64,000 nt of DNA from Carposina sasakii (taxonomy: Eukaryota > Arthropoda > Insecta > Lepidoptera > Carposinidae): positions 1,302,001 to 1,366,000 of the forward strand of contig CP053157.1 in the NCBI GenBank assembly GCA_014607495.2, read 5' to 3'. Position 1 is the first letter of the stretch; each line of letters begins with the position of its first letter. Shown piece after piece: positions 41,276 to 53,144 of this stretch. The notes below the pieces were generated by a model. It was not told the origin of the DNA and ran no database searches. It saw only the letters and a program-made list of their open reading frames with translations. Position numbers and translations under genes: made by a program.

Positions 41276-43185
41276 CTTCAGTAATTTGGATTCTTGCCGA
41301 ATCATTATGGCTAATTAAGTGGAATTTATGTTACCTACATTATAAGCTACTTATTAAAATGTTTTAAACTTTAGCGAAGCCTTTAATTTACTTTTTTTAA
41401 CTAAAGTAAAAGCAGGTAAATAATGCTTAAAAACTTTTAAAAAGGTTTATTTAGAGGTGAATAATTATTACATTAAATCGGCCATTCCCGAGGCGTTTTG
41501 GAAAATCTAAGAAATTTTTATATACTCAACCGAATTTCTTAAAATTTTGCATACTAGGTGAGTATTTTATCAGCTAGACAATAATGAGAAATAACGATAT
41601 TTCCAGTGACGTGATTATAGTGATTTGTACGGGCATTGGGAGTTAAACTTAATACTGTTATTCTATAATATTTTTGACATATTATATGGTTTCTTTCGAA
41701 ACTCGTATTACCAAGGATTTCGCTATTGTTTGACAGCCGGCCGCCTACCTGACGCCAACTCTCTTCGGGTATAGCCACAGTACAAACAGCTCAGTTACAG
41801 ATTCCTTCTCACTGTTCAGGCTTACCCTTGTTTATCTGCAAAACAAAGATAGCGAAAAAACTACAATCCCCCACTAATTTCAGCTGAAGCTGAATTTGTT
41901 GCTGAAGAAAATGGAAGCCAAAATGCAAAGCTAGAAATCCAGATTTAAATTCGAGCTAAAATATTGTAAATTGAACGCGATAACTGAATTTTCTCCGAGT
42001 CCTTGAGATGTGCTTTACGGGAGGTTATTTTTATAGAATATGCACTTATTTACAATATATACTCGTATTCAAATTCAATTTTAATCTTGTTTTTCAAATG
42101 TTAAATTTAATTTAATTTATTACTTGCCTATAATTTATTACAACAGTAGATAGGTTACGTTCATAGTAAGTTGCGTTAAAAATTGACAAACCGCGCGATG
42201 CGTTTCGATAGCTACAATATTTTTTAGATAACAATTAAAATGTAGTAATGAGTGACAAAGAAAGATACGGTTAGCATGAGCGCAAAAGAGATAGCAATAC
42301 TTTATAAGCAACCGCGCTGAAGTGCACAACACGCTTGTCACATGGAAGTGGTAGCCTTGTCATAAATTATGAAAACTGAAAGATGGCCGTAATGTTGACA
42401 GTTAATATGTGGGACTCGAATTATGATTTAAATAATAAATAAATATAAGTTACCGGTGAAATGTAATTCCTAAGCTTTTATTACACATTTTAAAATATTT
42501 TTTTACATCTCGTATGACACACGGAGGCATGTTTTATTTATTTAACTTCTTTGAAGCTCAAACATAAGCACATCTATGGTCATTAAGAGCTCGGCGCATA
42601 CTAAATAAATAGTGGACAAAGCTCATATATTTAAAGATCGAAAGCCGTGTTCGAGAAGGCTACTCTGAAGAAATTAAAACTCATTGTTGCTTGCCTATTT
42701 ACTTATTTAATTTTCCATTTCTGTGGGGACTTTAGAAAATGTTTTTTAAAGTTATCCTAAACACAATCTTTCACACAATCTTTGCACCCTTTTTTACCCC
42801 CTTAGAATATCGGAAAATCCCCCTTTATCGGTCCTACGTCCTAACTTACTTCTGATATCTATGGTTATTACACACGTGAAAATAACATTCCCTAAAAATA
42901 TGTACTTATAATAATTAGAACACAGCTTAGTAAAAGGTAAATATTCTTAATATTTTGGAGGAAAAGAAGATCGAGATGAAGAACATAAAAATCTCTAATT
43001 GGTCTTAACTTCAATAATATTTACTTTTATTTTAATTAGCGGTCTTACTTAATTTTTATAGGAGAACAATTTCATTAGGAGTCGAAATCATTACGGCCAT
43101 GATATTAATATTATTCATTTCATTCGTCTCGGGCGCGACGAATAATACTTAAGTAAGCATAATAGTAGATCCCGTTAAAGACAAG
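41276..43185. other. Gene-free stretch
   Basis: AT-rich DNA with no recognised exon or named repeat. Open frames of 67-76 codons show no motif. Confidence 0.4.
41353..41358 (+). promoter_or_regulatory. Candidate polyadenylation hexamer ATTAAA
   Basis: ATTAAA lies about 330 bases after the CYP9 stop codon and is the first common poly(A) signal variant seen downstream. No AATAAA was found closer. The hexamer is common by chance in AT-rich DNA, so support is weak. Confidence 0.25.
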
Positions 43186-43354
43186 AATCCTACTAATATT
43201 ATAAACGCGAAAGTTTGTAAGTATGGATGGATGGATGTAATAACGGCTAGAGCGATTTTAATAAAATTTGGTATGGAGTTAGCTGACACCCTGGAATTTT
43301 TATCCCAAATAATTTTGTTTTTTCTGTAGTCTACGCGGATGAAGTCCACTAGTA
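43186..43354 (+). mobile_element. Helitron-like element, short (Lep1-type)
   Basis: TCCTACTAATATTATAAACG, GAAAGTTTGTAAGTATGGAT, GGCTAGAGCGATTTTAATAA, then TAGTCTACGCGGATGAAGTC, CACTAGT at the end. The start with TACTAATATTATAAA and the CTAGT end are typical of lepidopteran Lep1 elements. Near complete. Confidence 0.75.
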
Positions 43355-44544
43355 TTATAATAATACATCTACCAAGCATCTAGGCTGATTAAGCTAACCT
43401 AACTTGCAAAAGCAAAACGGTAGCAATGAGACAGCGAAAATACTGAGTGTGAGTGCACGAGGCGAGTGCGAGGCGTCCTCCATTGCCAAAGATGACAAAG
43501 GAAATTTATCATTGCAACGCGAAAACTGCACAATTTTGGTACCGCATAGTTACTATAGGTACAGTACATTACTTTATGAGATACCTACCCAGATATAATT
43601 TTGGACAATGGACACGACTGTTAAAAAAAAACAATTATCACAAATAGTTATTTTCGGTCCCGTTTAGTTTCTTTAAGGGTTTTAAGTTTAAAATTAACAC
43701 GTTTTAAGTAGCAATAAAATCTCTTCCTTACTGCCAGAGAAGTTATTTAAGGCGTTCGTTACAGCGAACTGTATTTTACTACGTTCAGTTTAGTGCGGGC
43801 TGTTAGCGAAGAAATATTTTTCTAATATCTCTCTAATTGGAAAAAAAAGGTGTTTAGCACTTGCATAGCACAAAAAAGTGCGTACGTAGGTAGATGAAGT
43901 CTACGTGGGAACTTTCATTCTAACACGTTTCAAGTAGGTACAGCGTAAATCCGTAGAAGCTGTACTTAAAACAATCTATAACGCCCCGAACATAGAAAAA
44001 GGATATAAAATAAGTGCATACAAGATGTAACAAAAAGTCTACATTGAAAATTTTCATTTACCTACCAGCACAGCATAAATCAATTCACAAAGCCCCGGAC
44101 ACTAAACAAATCGTAAAACTAGAATTTTGACACGACAACCTAAACCGCTATAGATCTCGGCTGAGGATAAATTCCTGAACTGCAAACGAAGTATACAACA
44201 TTAACGTTGACAAGACAGCACTAGCGCTCTCAATACGTGTGTGTTCACTTTTACCCGTTCTATCTTTGACCCTTCAGTCTTGCGGTTTATTTATCTGCCC
44301 CGTTGACCCTTGCCCCTGGTCCCAGGGTAATGGAAGCCATATTTCTCGGCACCAACTTTAGTTTTGAAGGATCAGACATTTTGACCTTTGAGATATTTCT
44401 ACGTGAGTACCAACGGGTTTTAACGAGGCATATGAATGTTTATGAATTTTTTCGTGCGTTATCATAAGTATTCACCTTGTGATTTTTGTTTGATTAACGC
44501 TGTGTCATGATACTCATGATAATAATTTCACATAAAAATTGATG
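43355..44544. other. Gene-free stretch
   Basis: No exon is recognised. Overlapping 64-codon frames at 43404-43647 carry no motif. Confidence 0.4.
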
Positions 44545-44740
44545 ATGCTGATGCGGGACTTCGCTAAAAAAATCAGCTGCATTTCCTTACGTGCATGCCA
44601 TAAGAGACTAAGGAATATAAAAGCGTTCTTTCAGGCGAAGAGCTAGATCTAGCAGGACTTATTCTTATTCTTTATTGCACATACACAAAAAGAAATATGG
44701 CATACAACATAAAAGAAGAGATGCATGTACATTGTACAAT
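44545..44740 (-). mobile_element. Family E repeat followed by a LINE tail
   Basis: 44545-44655 has GCTGATGCGGGACTTCGCTA, CGTGCATGCCATAAGAGACT and TTCTTTCAGGCGAAGAGCTA (family E). 44661-44740 has TTCTTATTCTTTATTGCACA and ACATAAAAGAAGAGATGCAT, a LINE 3' tail in antisense. Confidence 0.6.
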
Positions 44741-46224
44741 GGACTTCCTTCGCGATCCTGCAGTTTTGGTTACCTCATTTTTAGATGGGCCATGCGCATG
44801 TGTATGACGTCATACATTTTGTACCTAAGAGCATCTGCTTTTAGCATTTGTAGCACTCGTAAATATACCTACCCGTGCTAAATGAACGATTTAGTAGACC
44901 AAACAAAGGTATCATACTTCTTTGTATCGTCTTTATGTATTTGTCATTTGGCTGTACCTTTCTACTGTTATAATCTCATTGTTGTCTTATATTCCCTTTT
45001 ATCTATTTTTTTATTTGTGTTGTCTATATATGTATACATGCCAAAAGTCAAATAAACGATCTATTTATCTATCTATCAATCTTTCTTTCTCTAATCTAAA
45101 CACAATTTAGTAAACTACGTCTTTAAAACCACAAAAGGGAGGTTAATGTTATAATTTTAAAAGACTGAAATGCCTTATAGCTCACAGTTCACTACAATGG
45201 GCAATAAAGCCGCTTTCGTAAATAAAATAGACATTAACTTGAAACAGTTTAAGGGTAAGTTCCTACACGATGAATAAGCTATGGTACATTTTTTACTAAT
45301 CTGCTCGGCTATGCGGTTATTAATTTATATTTTTTGCTACCTTTACATGACTGGCTATCTACAAAAGTTGGTGGTTATTCCATAATTTAATGACATGTCT
45401 GCTTTTATCATGGAAAACTATATAATTTCCCTGATGGGAGTAGAGCTGCCATAACAAACATTATGTTTTCAGACATATTAACAGAGAGCGTTATTTGAGA
45501 AATATTTAATTAAATAATCTAAGCACACAGGCAGTTTATACGTCAATAATCAGCCCCCTGCAGCAGCAGCAACGTCCGAGGAAAGTAGTCGTAGATACTC
45601 GTATTCTCTGTAAGTATGAATCCAGGAAGGCGTTAGACTGACAGTGTAAAGGACGGTATGCATGTATTGACAACATTGGCAGGACTTAGTAGAAGAAAAT
45701 AACATAGTGCGTCGGCCTCAAGTGTTTGAGAACAGGATAGAAAGAAACTCTACTATGTAGGTAACATAAGAAAAAAATTTCCTGTTTCAAAAAGAAGCTC
45801 TTCTATCATAAGCTATCACCGCTTTGCCTTCACAGTTGGATTATAACCCTAATAAGCTATATATCTGCGGGCGACGACAAGCCGTATCTACCCCGCTCTA
45901 TTAAATAAACATAGGCAGTAAGATATACTATATAATTTTAACTTTCATTGTTAATTAACATGCTTTGCAAAGAACAAGGGCTAGACGGTCGAGGAACCAA
46001 AGTCAATGAAAGTCGTGGGTTTTAATTGATTTTAATAAAATGTTTATTGGAGCAACTTTAAATTAATGGGTTACGGCGATAAGTTAGGTTGAGTGCACAG
46101 TTAAAGTAGTTAAACTGTCTTATCTCTTTATATTTTATGTTTCGCATTTATGTCGAATTAAATACACAAATCTATTTTAATCTGTACCTGTAAATAAATA
46201 AATACACACATATACATACAGCTG
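44741..46224. other. Gene-free stretch
   Basis: A TCTATTTATCTATCTATCAA microsatellite lies at 45058-45080. No coding exon or named repeat is seen otherwise. Confidence 0.4.
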
Positions 46225-46445
46225 TGGTTCCGACATAAGGCAACCAGAACTACAGGGTCGTTCAAGAGATCCCACAGCAATGTTTAACATATCGGGGTTA
46301 GATGTAAATGATCAGGGACAAGTTGCAAGCTCATCGCCTGAGAGAATTCCCGAATTACTTAGTCGACTCTTACGACATGCACGGAAGGAGATGCAGCTAT
46401 TGTATTCTAGTGAAGCCGCGCATCAGCTCATTGACAATAAAGTAC
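46225..46445 (+). mobile_element. Family E repeat, longest sense copy
   Basis: GGTTCCGACATAAGGCAACC, AGAACTACAGGGTCGTTCAA, GGGGTTAGATGTAAATGATC, TCATCGCCTGAGAGAATTCC, GTCGACTCTTACGACATGCA, GGAGATGCAGCTATTGTATT and GAAGCCGCGCATCAGC. A 134-codon open frame here is repeat sequence, not a gene. Confidence 0.75.
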
Positions 46446-46799
46446 GAGTACATCAACCTACTCCCGCAGTAAGATCTCTAAGGTCTTTTAGATCAAAGCG
46501 TAGCAAAAATATTGCGGCTATAAATATAAGGAAACAAACAAATCGCATGAATAACAATGGGATGGAGCTGATTCATTTAATTGTATCGTCTCGGATGGAT
46601 TATCGCTTCTGGAGGATTATAAGCTCGGAGGTGCAGATAAGAGAGGGTTTTTGCTCTTTATTGTTTGTATTTAAATTCCTCTAAAAGAACCCCGAAATAA
46701 GCATAATACCTATACTAGGTGAAATAATAGGATCGCTCTCTCTGGCGATTAGCTAGCAACTCGTTGCTAACCCTACCTGCTTCGTCTTGAGTTTGAAAT

Positions 46800-46990
46800 T
46801 CCGGAAGGTGCAAACATTGATATGATGAATGTCGATGCTTTTTTTCGAGTCATGGATGTTTCTATTCTCAGATTATTAAATGTACTAACAAATATGCCGT
46901 TAATTAATAGATATATACTCACGATACAAAACCTTAGGGATTATAGTTTGGTACTAGTTGAATGTATTTTAAGTGAATATTTGTGAATAT
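46800..46990 (+). mobile_element. SINE2 body without head
   Basis: CCGGAAGGTGCAAACATTGA, TATGATGAATGTCGATGC and GAGTCATGGATGTTTCTATT. The tail is replaced by unrelated AT-rich sequence. Confidence 0.65.
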
Positions 46991-47872
46991 TCGAACACTA
47001 TGCAGGTATTAAAAACCAACCAGTCTATCCTGATGAATCAGAGCGCCCAGAATACACCGCCCAATGGGATCGTTTGTTTTGTTTTGTCCCGTAATGCCTT
47101 TCGGCAGCTCCGGGACTTCCCCTAATACCCAGTTACAGATAATAACGAGCCTGTGCACGAATTATTGAGTGCAATTTGAATTCAAGCCCAATTTGTATAG
47201 CGATATGGAGGATGATTGCGTTCTTTTTGAACTGGAGCCAAATTGAGTTTTAGCGCTTGTGATGATTAAGTGCGTACTGTAAAGTTTTATTTGTCTGTGG
47301 TTATTCAAACTTTTTTTTTCGTTATTTATGGCAACTTTTCGTTCAGATATGAGCATAGTTTAGGTGCCTACCTTGTACCTACTGTCTTTTCGGTATGAGA
47401 CATTTGAAAAGTTTTTAAAGTGTGTTATTATAAAATCATTTACAACTTAATAGACAAGTATGATAGATACAGATGTTTTGTATTCTTGGTAGTCTCTATG
47501 TGTAAATATTTTCAAGTGTTCAACAAGTACTTAGTTAAATAAGTCAAGAACTAAATTTTTTACCCTCACCTCTCACTGGTAGACAGAGGATTTTTTAACG
47601 TAGTAATTACATATTATGTATTCTGTGTTTTTGTCCTAATCTTTGCTAGTGGACAAAAATTGGGTCCTACCGGGAATAGTCCTAAATAAAACATAGGCAG
47701 TGAAATATTGTAACAAGAGTTCATTTTGTTACAGCACTTTACCTTTAGGCTGGATGTATACGAACAACTTTATGAAGATATTTTTGAATCTGTTATTACT
47801 ATTTATTGTGCCTACATCTAAAATAAACGTGTATACATTCCTTTACATGATATATATACGGCTGTGTTTCCA
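46991..47872. other. Gene-free stretch
   Basis: No named repeat or exon is seen. Confidence 0.4.
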
Positions 47873-48045
47873 ATAGATAGCCAGAATTGCAGGGTCGTGA
47901 ATGAGATCTTATAACCACGTTCAGCAGAGCTGGGCCAGGTGTTAAAGATCATTTACAATTCACTAGGCCATCGCCTGACAGAATGCCTCTAAGTTCATGC
48001 ACGGAAGTAAATCCGGTTTATTCCAGTGAAATCAGGAATTGACAC
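47873..48045 (+). mobile_element. Family E repeat, core deleted
   Basis: AGATAGCCAGAATTGCAGGG, CCACGTTCAGCAGAGCTGGG, GGCCATCGCCTGACAGAATG, then CATGCACGGAAGTAAATCCG. The GTCGACTCTTACGA segment is missing. Confidence 0.65.
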
Positions 48046-48283
48046 AGGTACATAAAATAATTTAATGTACTAACTTCAAAATAGCCATTCATATCAGCCC
48101 TTAGGAAACACTCTGTAATGCTCGATGTACGACGAACAGGGACCATATCTCTCACTTACGTTTATTCCCTGGATACTTACCTATAGAGCGGCTACCTATA
48201 TACCTAGCCACGCGGGATAGAATGTTCTTACAGGTATAGAACTAAATGCAGGCTTAAAGAGCTTATCAGCTAATTTAACTCGT

Positions 48284-48537
48284 TATATAAGGTTTATCCA
48301 AAATTAGTGATTATCTTTTTACACGAAACTACGAGTAGGTAGGTAAAAAGAAACGACTTTAAACATGGGACCAACTCCGAAATATTGAAAAAAAAAATCA
48401 GCTGTTCCATACAATCTCGAATAATTACTGCACTGAAATGTATGGAACAGCAATATTTCGGAGTTGGTCCCATAGTGAAAGTTGTTTATAGTTTCGTGTC
48501 AAAAGATAATCACAAATTTTGGATAGACCTTATATAT
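48284..48537. mobile_element. Palindromic MITE, TATAAGG ends
   Basis: TATATAAGGTTTATCCAAAA and TTAGTGATTATCTTTTTACA are mirrored by AAAGATAATCACAAATTTTG and GATAGACCTTATATA. The inner ATGGGACCAACTCCGAAATA (48365) matches the complement ending at 48473 without mismatch, 23 bp each side. Confidence 0.85.
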
Positions 48538-48574
48538 TATCTTAATTGCTGGGTTTATCAATACATTTACAGTT

Positions 48575-48660
48575 CTTATTCTTTATTGTGTATAATAAAC
48601 AATTTTATAAAGTCGATTCATAAGAAAACGTACAAAGGCGTGCTTACCTCTGAATGATAT
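48575..48660 (-). mobile_element. LINE 3' tail
   Basis: TTCTTATTCTTTATTGTGTA, AAGAAAACGTACAAAGGCGT and GCTTACCTCTGAATGATA match the antisense LINE tail at 14320. Confidence 0.55.
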
Positions 48661-49027
48661 CAAGAGCAGTGATTTAAAATATCGTGTGGGTTTTTTAATT
48701 AAATTGCTAAAAAGTACAAGGTAGGTAGCTAAAAAGGAGCCAAATGATTAGTGGATAAGATTCCATCTCAAAATCACCGCACATACACTTTTAAAAACAT
48801 TGCAAATCGATTTAACATGATATATGCTAATTTTTTTTTTGTAAAACAAGGTTCTTGTTAAATTTTATTCTGTTTGATAGGATATAAAATTTTATATAAA
48901 ACTTTGAGTCGAGAAGCCAAATGTGACCATAATCTTTTTTAAAGCTTGGCCGACTTCCAAAAAAACCTCTGAGAATTTAAACAAAATAGATAGGAACTCT
49001 ATACCTATACATACATACATACATATA
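48661..49027. other. Gene-free stretch with (CATA)n
   Basis: The only feature is a short ACATACATACATACATAT run at 49010-49026. The rest is AT-rich. Confidence 0.45.
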
Positions 49028-49135
49028 ACACGCTTTTATCCCTTACGGGGTAGGCAGAGCACCAAGGGCCGATAGAACCACATGGTGCCACTTCTGACCA
49101 ATTTTGAGGGTATAGTTGAGATGTACAAGTTCTAT
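49028..49135 (-). mobile_element. LINE 3' end fragment
   Basis: It carries the same block as 16128-16235 (TTTATCCCTTACGGGGTAGG, CAGAGCACCAAGGGCCGATA, GAACCACATGGTGCCACTTC), nearly without change. Confidence 0.65.
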
Positions 49136-49879
49136 ACCTATACAATAGAGAAAAAGGGACTTTGTATTCTGTGTATCTATTCTTGATGCCCTCTAAGAAA
49201 AAAGTATTAAATACCTGAGTACTAGTTTTTAATCCAATTTAATGGAGTTATCCATATAAAGCCCCATGATAAGAACCAATGAAATCTAATTGGCTCTTAC
49301 AATACCCGTAAATAGAATTAGCCCAGTATATGCTATGCAGTTAATTTTATTTGCTAGCAAAGCTCTATTCAACAGTTTTAAAAATGGCAATATGGACGGA
49401 CAGTAAAGTTTAAAATGGCCTAGCGAGACGTTTCGCTATCGAGAGTTCTCGAATACACTTAGGTATTGTCGACGTTCGGCAACAAAAACACTTGTCAGCG
49501 TTGTCAAAGAGCTTTTCTACCAGCGGCTTGTTTATGATGTGCTGGTACCTTTGTAGAATTATTTGTTAGTACGTTTGTGTATTTTGAGAGTTTAGCAAAC
49601 TTTTTTATTTGTTTATACCATTTTGACCGCGAAGCAGTAGAAAAAATGTATTTACTCATTTATACATACATAAATTATTATTTAGACAGAAGCTACAGAT
49701 CTCCATTTGGTATTCCAAATATTCACCTCTTTCGCCTCCTCCACATGGAAAAAACTTTTCACACGGGCTCAGTATGTTTTGTTGAGGTTTTCGTATAGAA
49801 TCCAGAATGTTGAATAGTTTTGTCTCACAAATCTTTGAAAATTATCACATTTTTATGAATTTAAATTTTATTAGTCTTA
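49136..49879. other. Gene-free stretch
   Basis: No recognised repeat or gene. Confidence 0.4.
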
Positions 49880-49993
49880 GAGCCGCTTTTCCCATTTTCT
49901 GAAAGATAAAATTGATGCTATCTCTACCTCGATCCAGTTTTAGAGAAAGACAGCATATCGTTCAATAGACTGACCATTGGAAAAATTGCCCCT
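49880..49993. mobile_element. Family H palindromic MITE, short
   Basis: GAGCCGCTTTTCCCATTTTC, TGATGCTATCTCTACCTCGA are mirrored by GAGAAAGACAGCATATCGTT and GGAAAAATTGCCCC. More diverged than the copies at 12910 and 30633. Confidence 0.65.
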
Positions 49994-50209
49994 TATATCG
50001 ACGTATGAAATCTTGTAGGATTTTATTTGAGTGTGGCTAAGTTTGCAGACTGATCTAAGATAGTCATATTATTTGAATTTAAATTCATATCTCACAGTCT
50101 TGCTGTCTATCCATATCATTAAACAGTTAGTAACAGGAGCTGTGATTAACAACATAGTAGGCACGCACGAGCTGTGATTTCTCAACATAGTAGGCAGGCA
50201 CAGAGGCAG

Positions 50210-50580
50210 TGGGGCTAGGCAGATAGGCTTCTGAGCCAGCGTCGCTCAAGCGGCAGGGGTGCACCCTGGTAACACCAGGAGTCGACTAGCCGGCCCGCGT
50301 CCCCGCGGCCAGCCGAATCTTTTTCTTCAGCCAGAATTTTGCCCGGGCACGGGGGTTACCCACAAGGCCCGCAACCCGGAGCGTAGTATTAGGCTCAGGA
50401 CAACCCACATCCGAGCAAATTGGAACAGCTCCCCTAAATAAATACTCCATAATCGGTACGCTCCCTGGCTCTGTCGCTGCAGTGTCAGCTGTTTCCGACT
50501 GTCGCCACCGGGCGGCAGCACCGACCATGGCGTCCAATAATAAGCTTACTTGATGTAGAGCGCCTGTCGGCAGCATGAAA
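50210..50580. other. GC-rich island of unknown origin
   Basis: It is unusually GC-rich for this window, with open frames on both strands (96 codons at 50286-50576 minus; 60 codons at 50259-50441 plus). Neither shows a motif I recognise. Composition like this in moths often marks a LINE coding fragment, but that is only a guess. Confidence 0.4.
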
Positions 50581-50920
50581 ACCGTTTATTAATAATGGAA
50601 TTCAGTTAAATAGCTTGTAATCTGAATCGATTTCTCGTCTCTTCGTTTGCAGTTGTATTTTATATTGAATGCGGCAAATGTTACTTCAATACTTAAATGC
50701 TTGAATGATTTTGTAAATGTTTGCCAAAATGTATGTTTTGATAGAAACCAAGATGCGCCGATCCCATAAATAAAGGCAAATAAAGGGATAAGGGCAGGAA
50801 GATGATGAAGCAAGGGAATGAAGAGAATGCAACTGTCGTATTCTACTTAAGCTTCAGATCATCACAGGACTTGATGACAAAATGTGCATAAAAGTCAGGT
50901 ATCTAAAGCTTTTATTTTTT
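50581..50920. other. Gene-free stretch
   Basis: Nothing recognised. Confidence 0.35.
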
Positions 50921-51030
50921 GCCTGCCCAGCGTGGTGACTATGGGAATCACCCCAAAATAGAAGCCTTCTGGCGTGCCTTGGGGGAGGCCTACGTCCATC
51001 AGTGGACAGCAATAGGCTGACGGCGACGAC
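50921..51030 (+). mobile_element. Family A repeat, 3' part only
   Basis: TGCCTGCCCAGCGTGGTGAC, TTGGGGGAGGCCTACGTCCA and TCAGTGGACAGCAATAGGCT, then GACGGCGACGAC as a trinucleotide-like tail. Confidence 0.75.
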
Positions 51031-51067
51031 TATATATATTTGGCTATTATTTATATATATTTAAATA

Positions 51068-51515
51068 GATTTGGCTACTGTATAGCTATCGGGATGAAAA
51101 AATAACGTTGCCATATTTTTTTTTTATATATTAAATAGGCTTACGCTTGACCACAACGCGCCTGATGGTAAGCACCGTTGCAGTCTAAGATGAAGCGCGC
51201 TTGCCGAAAAGAAACCGGTTCACTCTCGCCTTGAAGACAGCAATATTAAAGTTCATGGGGAACAGGGATTCAGGCAGGGAGTTCCACAGCTTGGCCGTTC
51301 GCATTATGAATGTAGAAGCAAAATGCTTAGTACGAGTTTTCGCCACTTCAACTGTGAACCGGTTAATTTAAAAGAGATGGTCATCCGAGTTAATTGACCC
51401 GATAGCTCAGTTGGTTAGAGCGAAAGCACGGTTTGTGAGTGGTCGTGAGTTCAAATCTCACTCGGGTGAAGAATTTTTTCATTTTCTTATTAATATTTTA
51501 TTACTATATAGTACT
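51068..51515 (+). mobile_element. SINE1 interrupted by a LINE fragment
   Basis: 51068-51115 (TATAGCTATCGGGATGAAAA, AATAACGTTGCCATAT) and 51361-51515 (AAAAGAGATGGTCATCCGAG, A box TAGCTCAGTTGGTTAGAGC, TTCAAATCTCACTCGGGTGA) are consecutive in the intact copies at 55390 and 56508. Confidence 0.8.
51116..51366 (-). pseudogene. CR1/Jockey-like LINE reverse-transcriptase C-terminus
   Basis: The minus strand reads RFTVEVAKTRTKHFASTFIM, then RTAKLWNSLPESLFPMNFNI, then AVFKARVNRFLFGKRASS and a stop, the familiar C-terminal block of arthropod CR1/Jockey-type reverse transcriptases. A run of 10 T at 51116-51125 is its poly(A) end. It is a 5'-truncated copy. Confidence 0.85.
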
Positions 51516-51869
51516 CTACGGCACAGAATTTTGGAAAACAGGCTAGATTTTCAAAGTAGGTGGTAGAATAGTTAAAAGTTTACATAAATGAGGCCTAACT
51601 TTTAAATATTCCACTAAATTTAATCAGGCTAACAGAGCGAACAGAGCGATAGAACACTCTAGCTTACACGCCCGTCGAATTCGAAGCCAAATTTGTAACT
51701 TAAATTCGCCGCAAGCGGGAAATGTTGGAAATTCGGGATGCAAGCCATTTGAAATTAACTCAAAGTTCCCCGAGAAGTTTCCGATTTGACCCCCGTTTCT
51801 GTAGTTGACTCAGCCAATTTTCATTATTCGAGGTGAATCTTTTTGTTTCGTGATCTGTGTTATAAATAA
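51516..51869. other. Gene-free stretch
   Basis: Nothing recognised beyond a duplicated short word (AACAGAGCGAACAGAGCGAT) near 51630. Confidence 0.4.
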
Positions 51870-52060
51870 ATCGTTCACAAATAAATAAATATTCACACTT
51901 TGCTACCCCACGCTAGATCTTGTGTCATGGGTACAGCAATGATTCGGAAATAATTATTCTGATATCCATTCAATATTAGGTCTCAATATTTGCACCTACC
52001 GTGATTTGAACACGGATACTATGATGCGGCAGGCAGGGCAACCAATCAGCACTCACTACA
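51870..52060 (-). mobile_element. SINE2, diverged
   Basis: The minus strand has TGCCTGCCGCATCATAGTAT, a mutated B box (GTTCAAATCACGG), TAGGTGCAAATATTGAGACC and GTACCCATGACACAAGATCT. The head is mostly intact. Confidence 0.7.
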
Positions 52061-52350
52061 ACAATATTCCATAGTAAAATGATCGATCGTCTATCAATGA
52101 TAGAATAGAAAAACTGGCGGCTTCAAACGTTCCCACATAATAAAAAAAAAACTACATATGACAAAAAACCCCGTTTCCGTAGCCAAGATGCGGCGAGTAT
52201 CAGGCTAACATGAATAGCGAGGCGGTCCTCTAATACCGGAAAACACACCACCATTCCAGACGCATTGCCAATTCCAAAGTTTTCACGCACAGCGTGAATC
52301 GCGTTTCCGTCGCTTTTGAGCAACTGTTGATTTAGAATATATATTATCAA
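52061..52350. other. Gene-free spacer
   Basis: Nothing recognised. A 75-codon minus-strand frame has no motif. Confidence 0.35.
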
Positions 52351-53144
52351 TATCCCTATACTAATATGTAAAGAGGAAAATGGTTGTAATGAATAGGCTC
52401 CGAAACTACTGGACCGATTTCAAAAAGTCACGTTAGAATCCTTAACCTGGATGAACATAGGCTATAAGAATTTCCCGATATTACGGGAAGGCGACCAACG
52501 GGAATTTAATATTTTTTACGAAAACCGCTATACATATGAAGCTGAAATCGGGCATATATGTTCATTGGGGACAACGAGGAAGGACTAAAAACGGATTCCC
52601 GAAATTCCCACGGGAAGGGGACTAACGGGAATTCATAATTTTTTACGAGAACCGCTATACATATGAAGCTGAAATCGGGCATATATGTTCATTGGGGACA
52701 ACGAGGAAGGACTAAAAACGGATTTCCCGAAATTCCCAAGGGAAGGGGACAAATGGGAATTCAAACGGATTTCCGATATTCCACGGGAAGGGGACAAACG
52801 GGAATTCATTTTTTTTACGACAACTGCGATACATATGAATTTGAAATTGGACCTGTATGTTCATTAGGGACTGCGAGGGAGCACTAAGAACGGATTTCCC
52901 GAAATTCCTATGGGAAGGGGAGTTACGGGAATTAATTTTTTACGAAAAAGCTATTTATACGAAGCTGAAATCGGATTAGGGCTACAAGGAAGCTCTAAGA
53001 ACGGATTTCCCGAAATTCCCACGGGAAGGGGACCAACGGGAGTTCCAAATTTTAAACGAAAACCGCTGTACCTACATATAAAGTTGTATCTATGTATTGA
53101 TATGTACCGAAGCGAAGCGAGGGCGGGCCACTAGTATCCCTATA
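52351..53144 (+). mobile_element. Helitron-like element with internal minisatellite
   Basis: It starts at CTAATATGTAAAGAGG and ends GGGCGGGCCACTAGTA. Between are five to six copies of a unit containing CCCGAAATTCCCACGGGAAG, GGGACNAACGGGAATT, TTTTTTACGAAAACCGC, ATACATATGAAGCTGAAATC and TGTTCATTGGGGACAACGAG. TATCCCTATA flanks both ends (52351-52360 and 53135-53144). Confidence 0.8.

Noticed and set aside
46280..46684. A 134-codon open frame
   Set aside because: Its first half is family E repeat sequence present in many copies, so it is not a gene.
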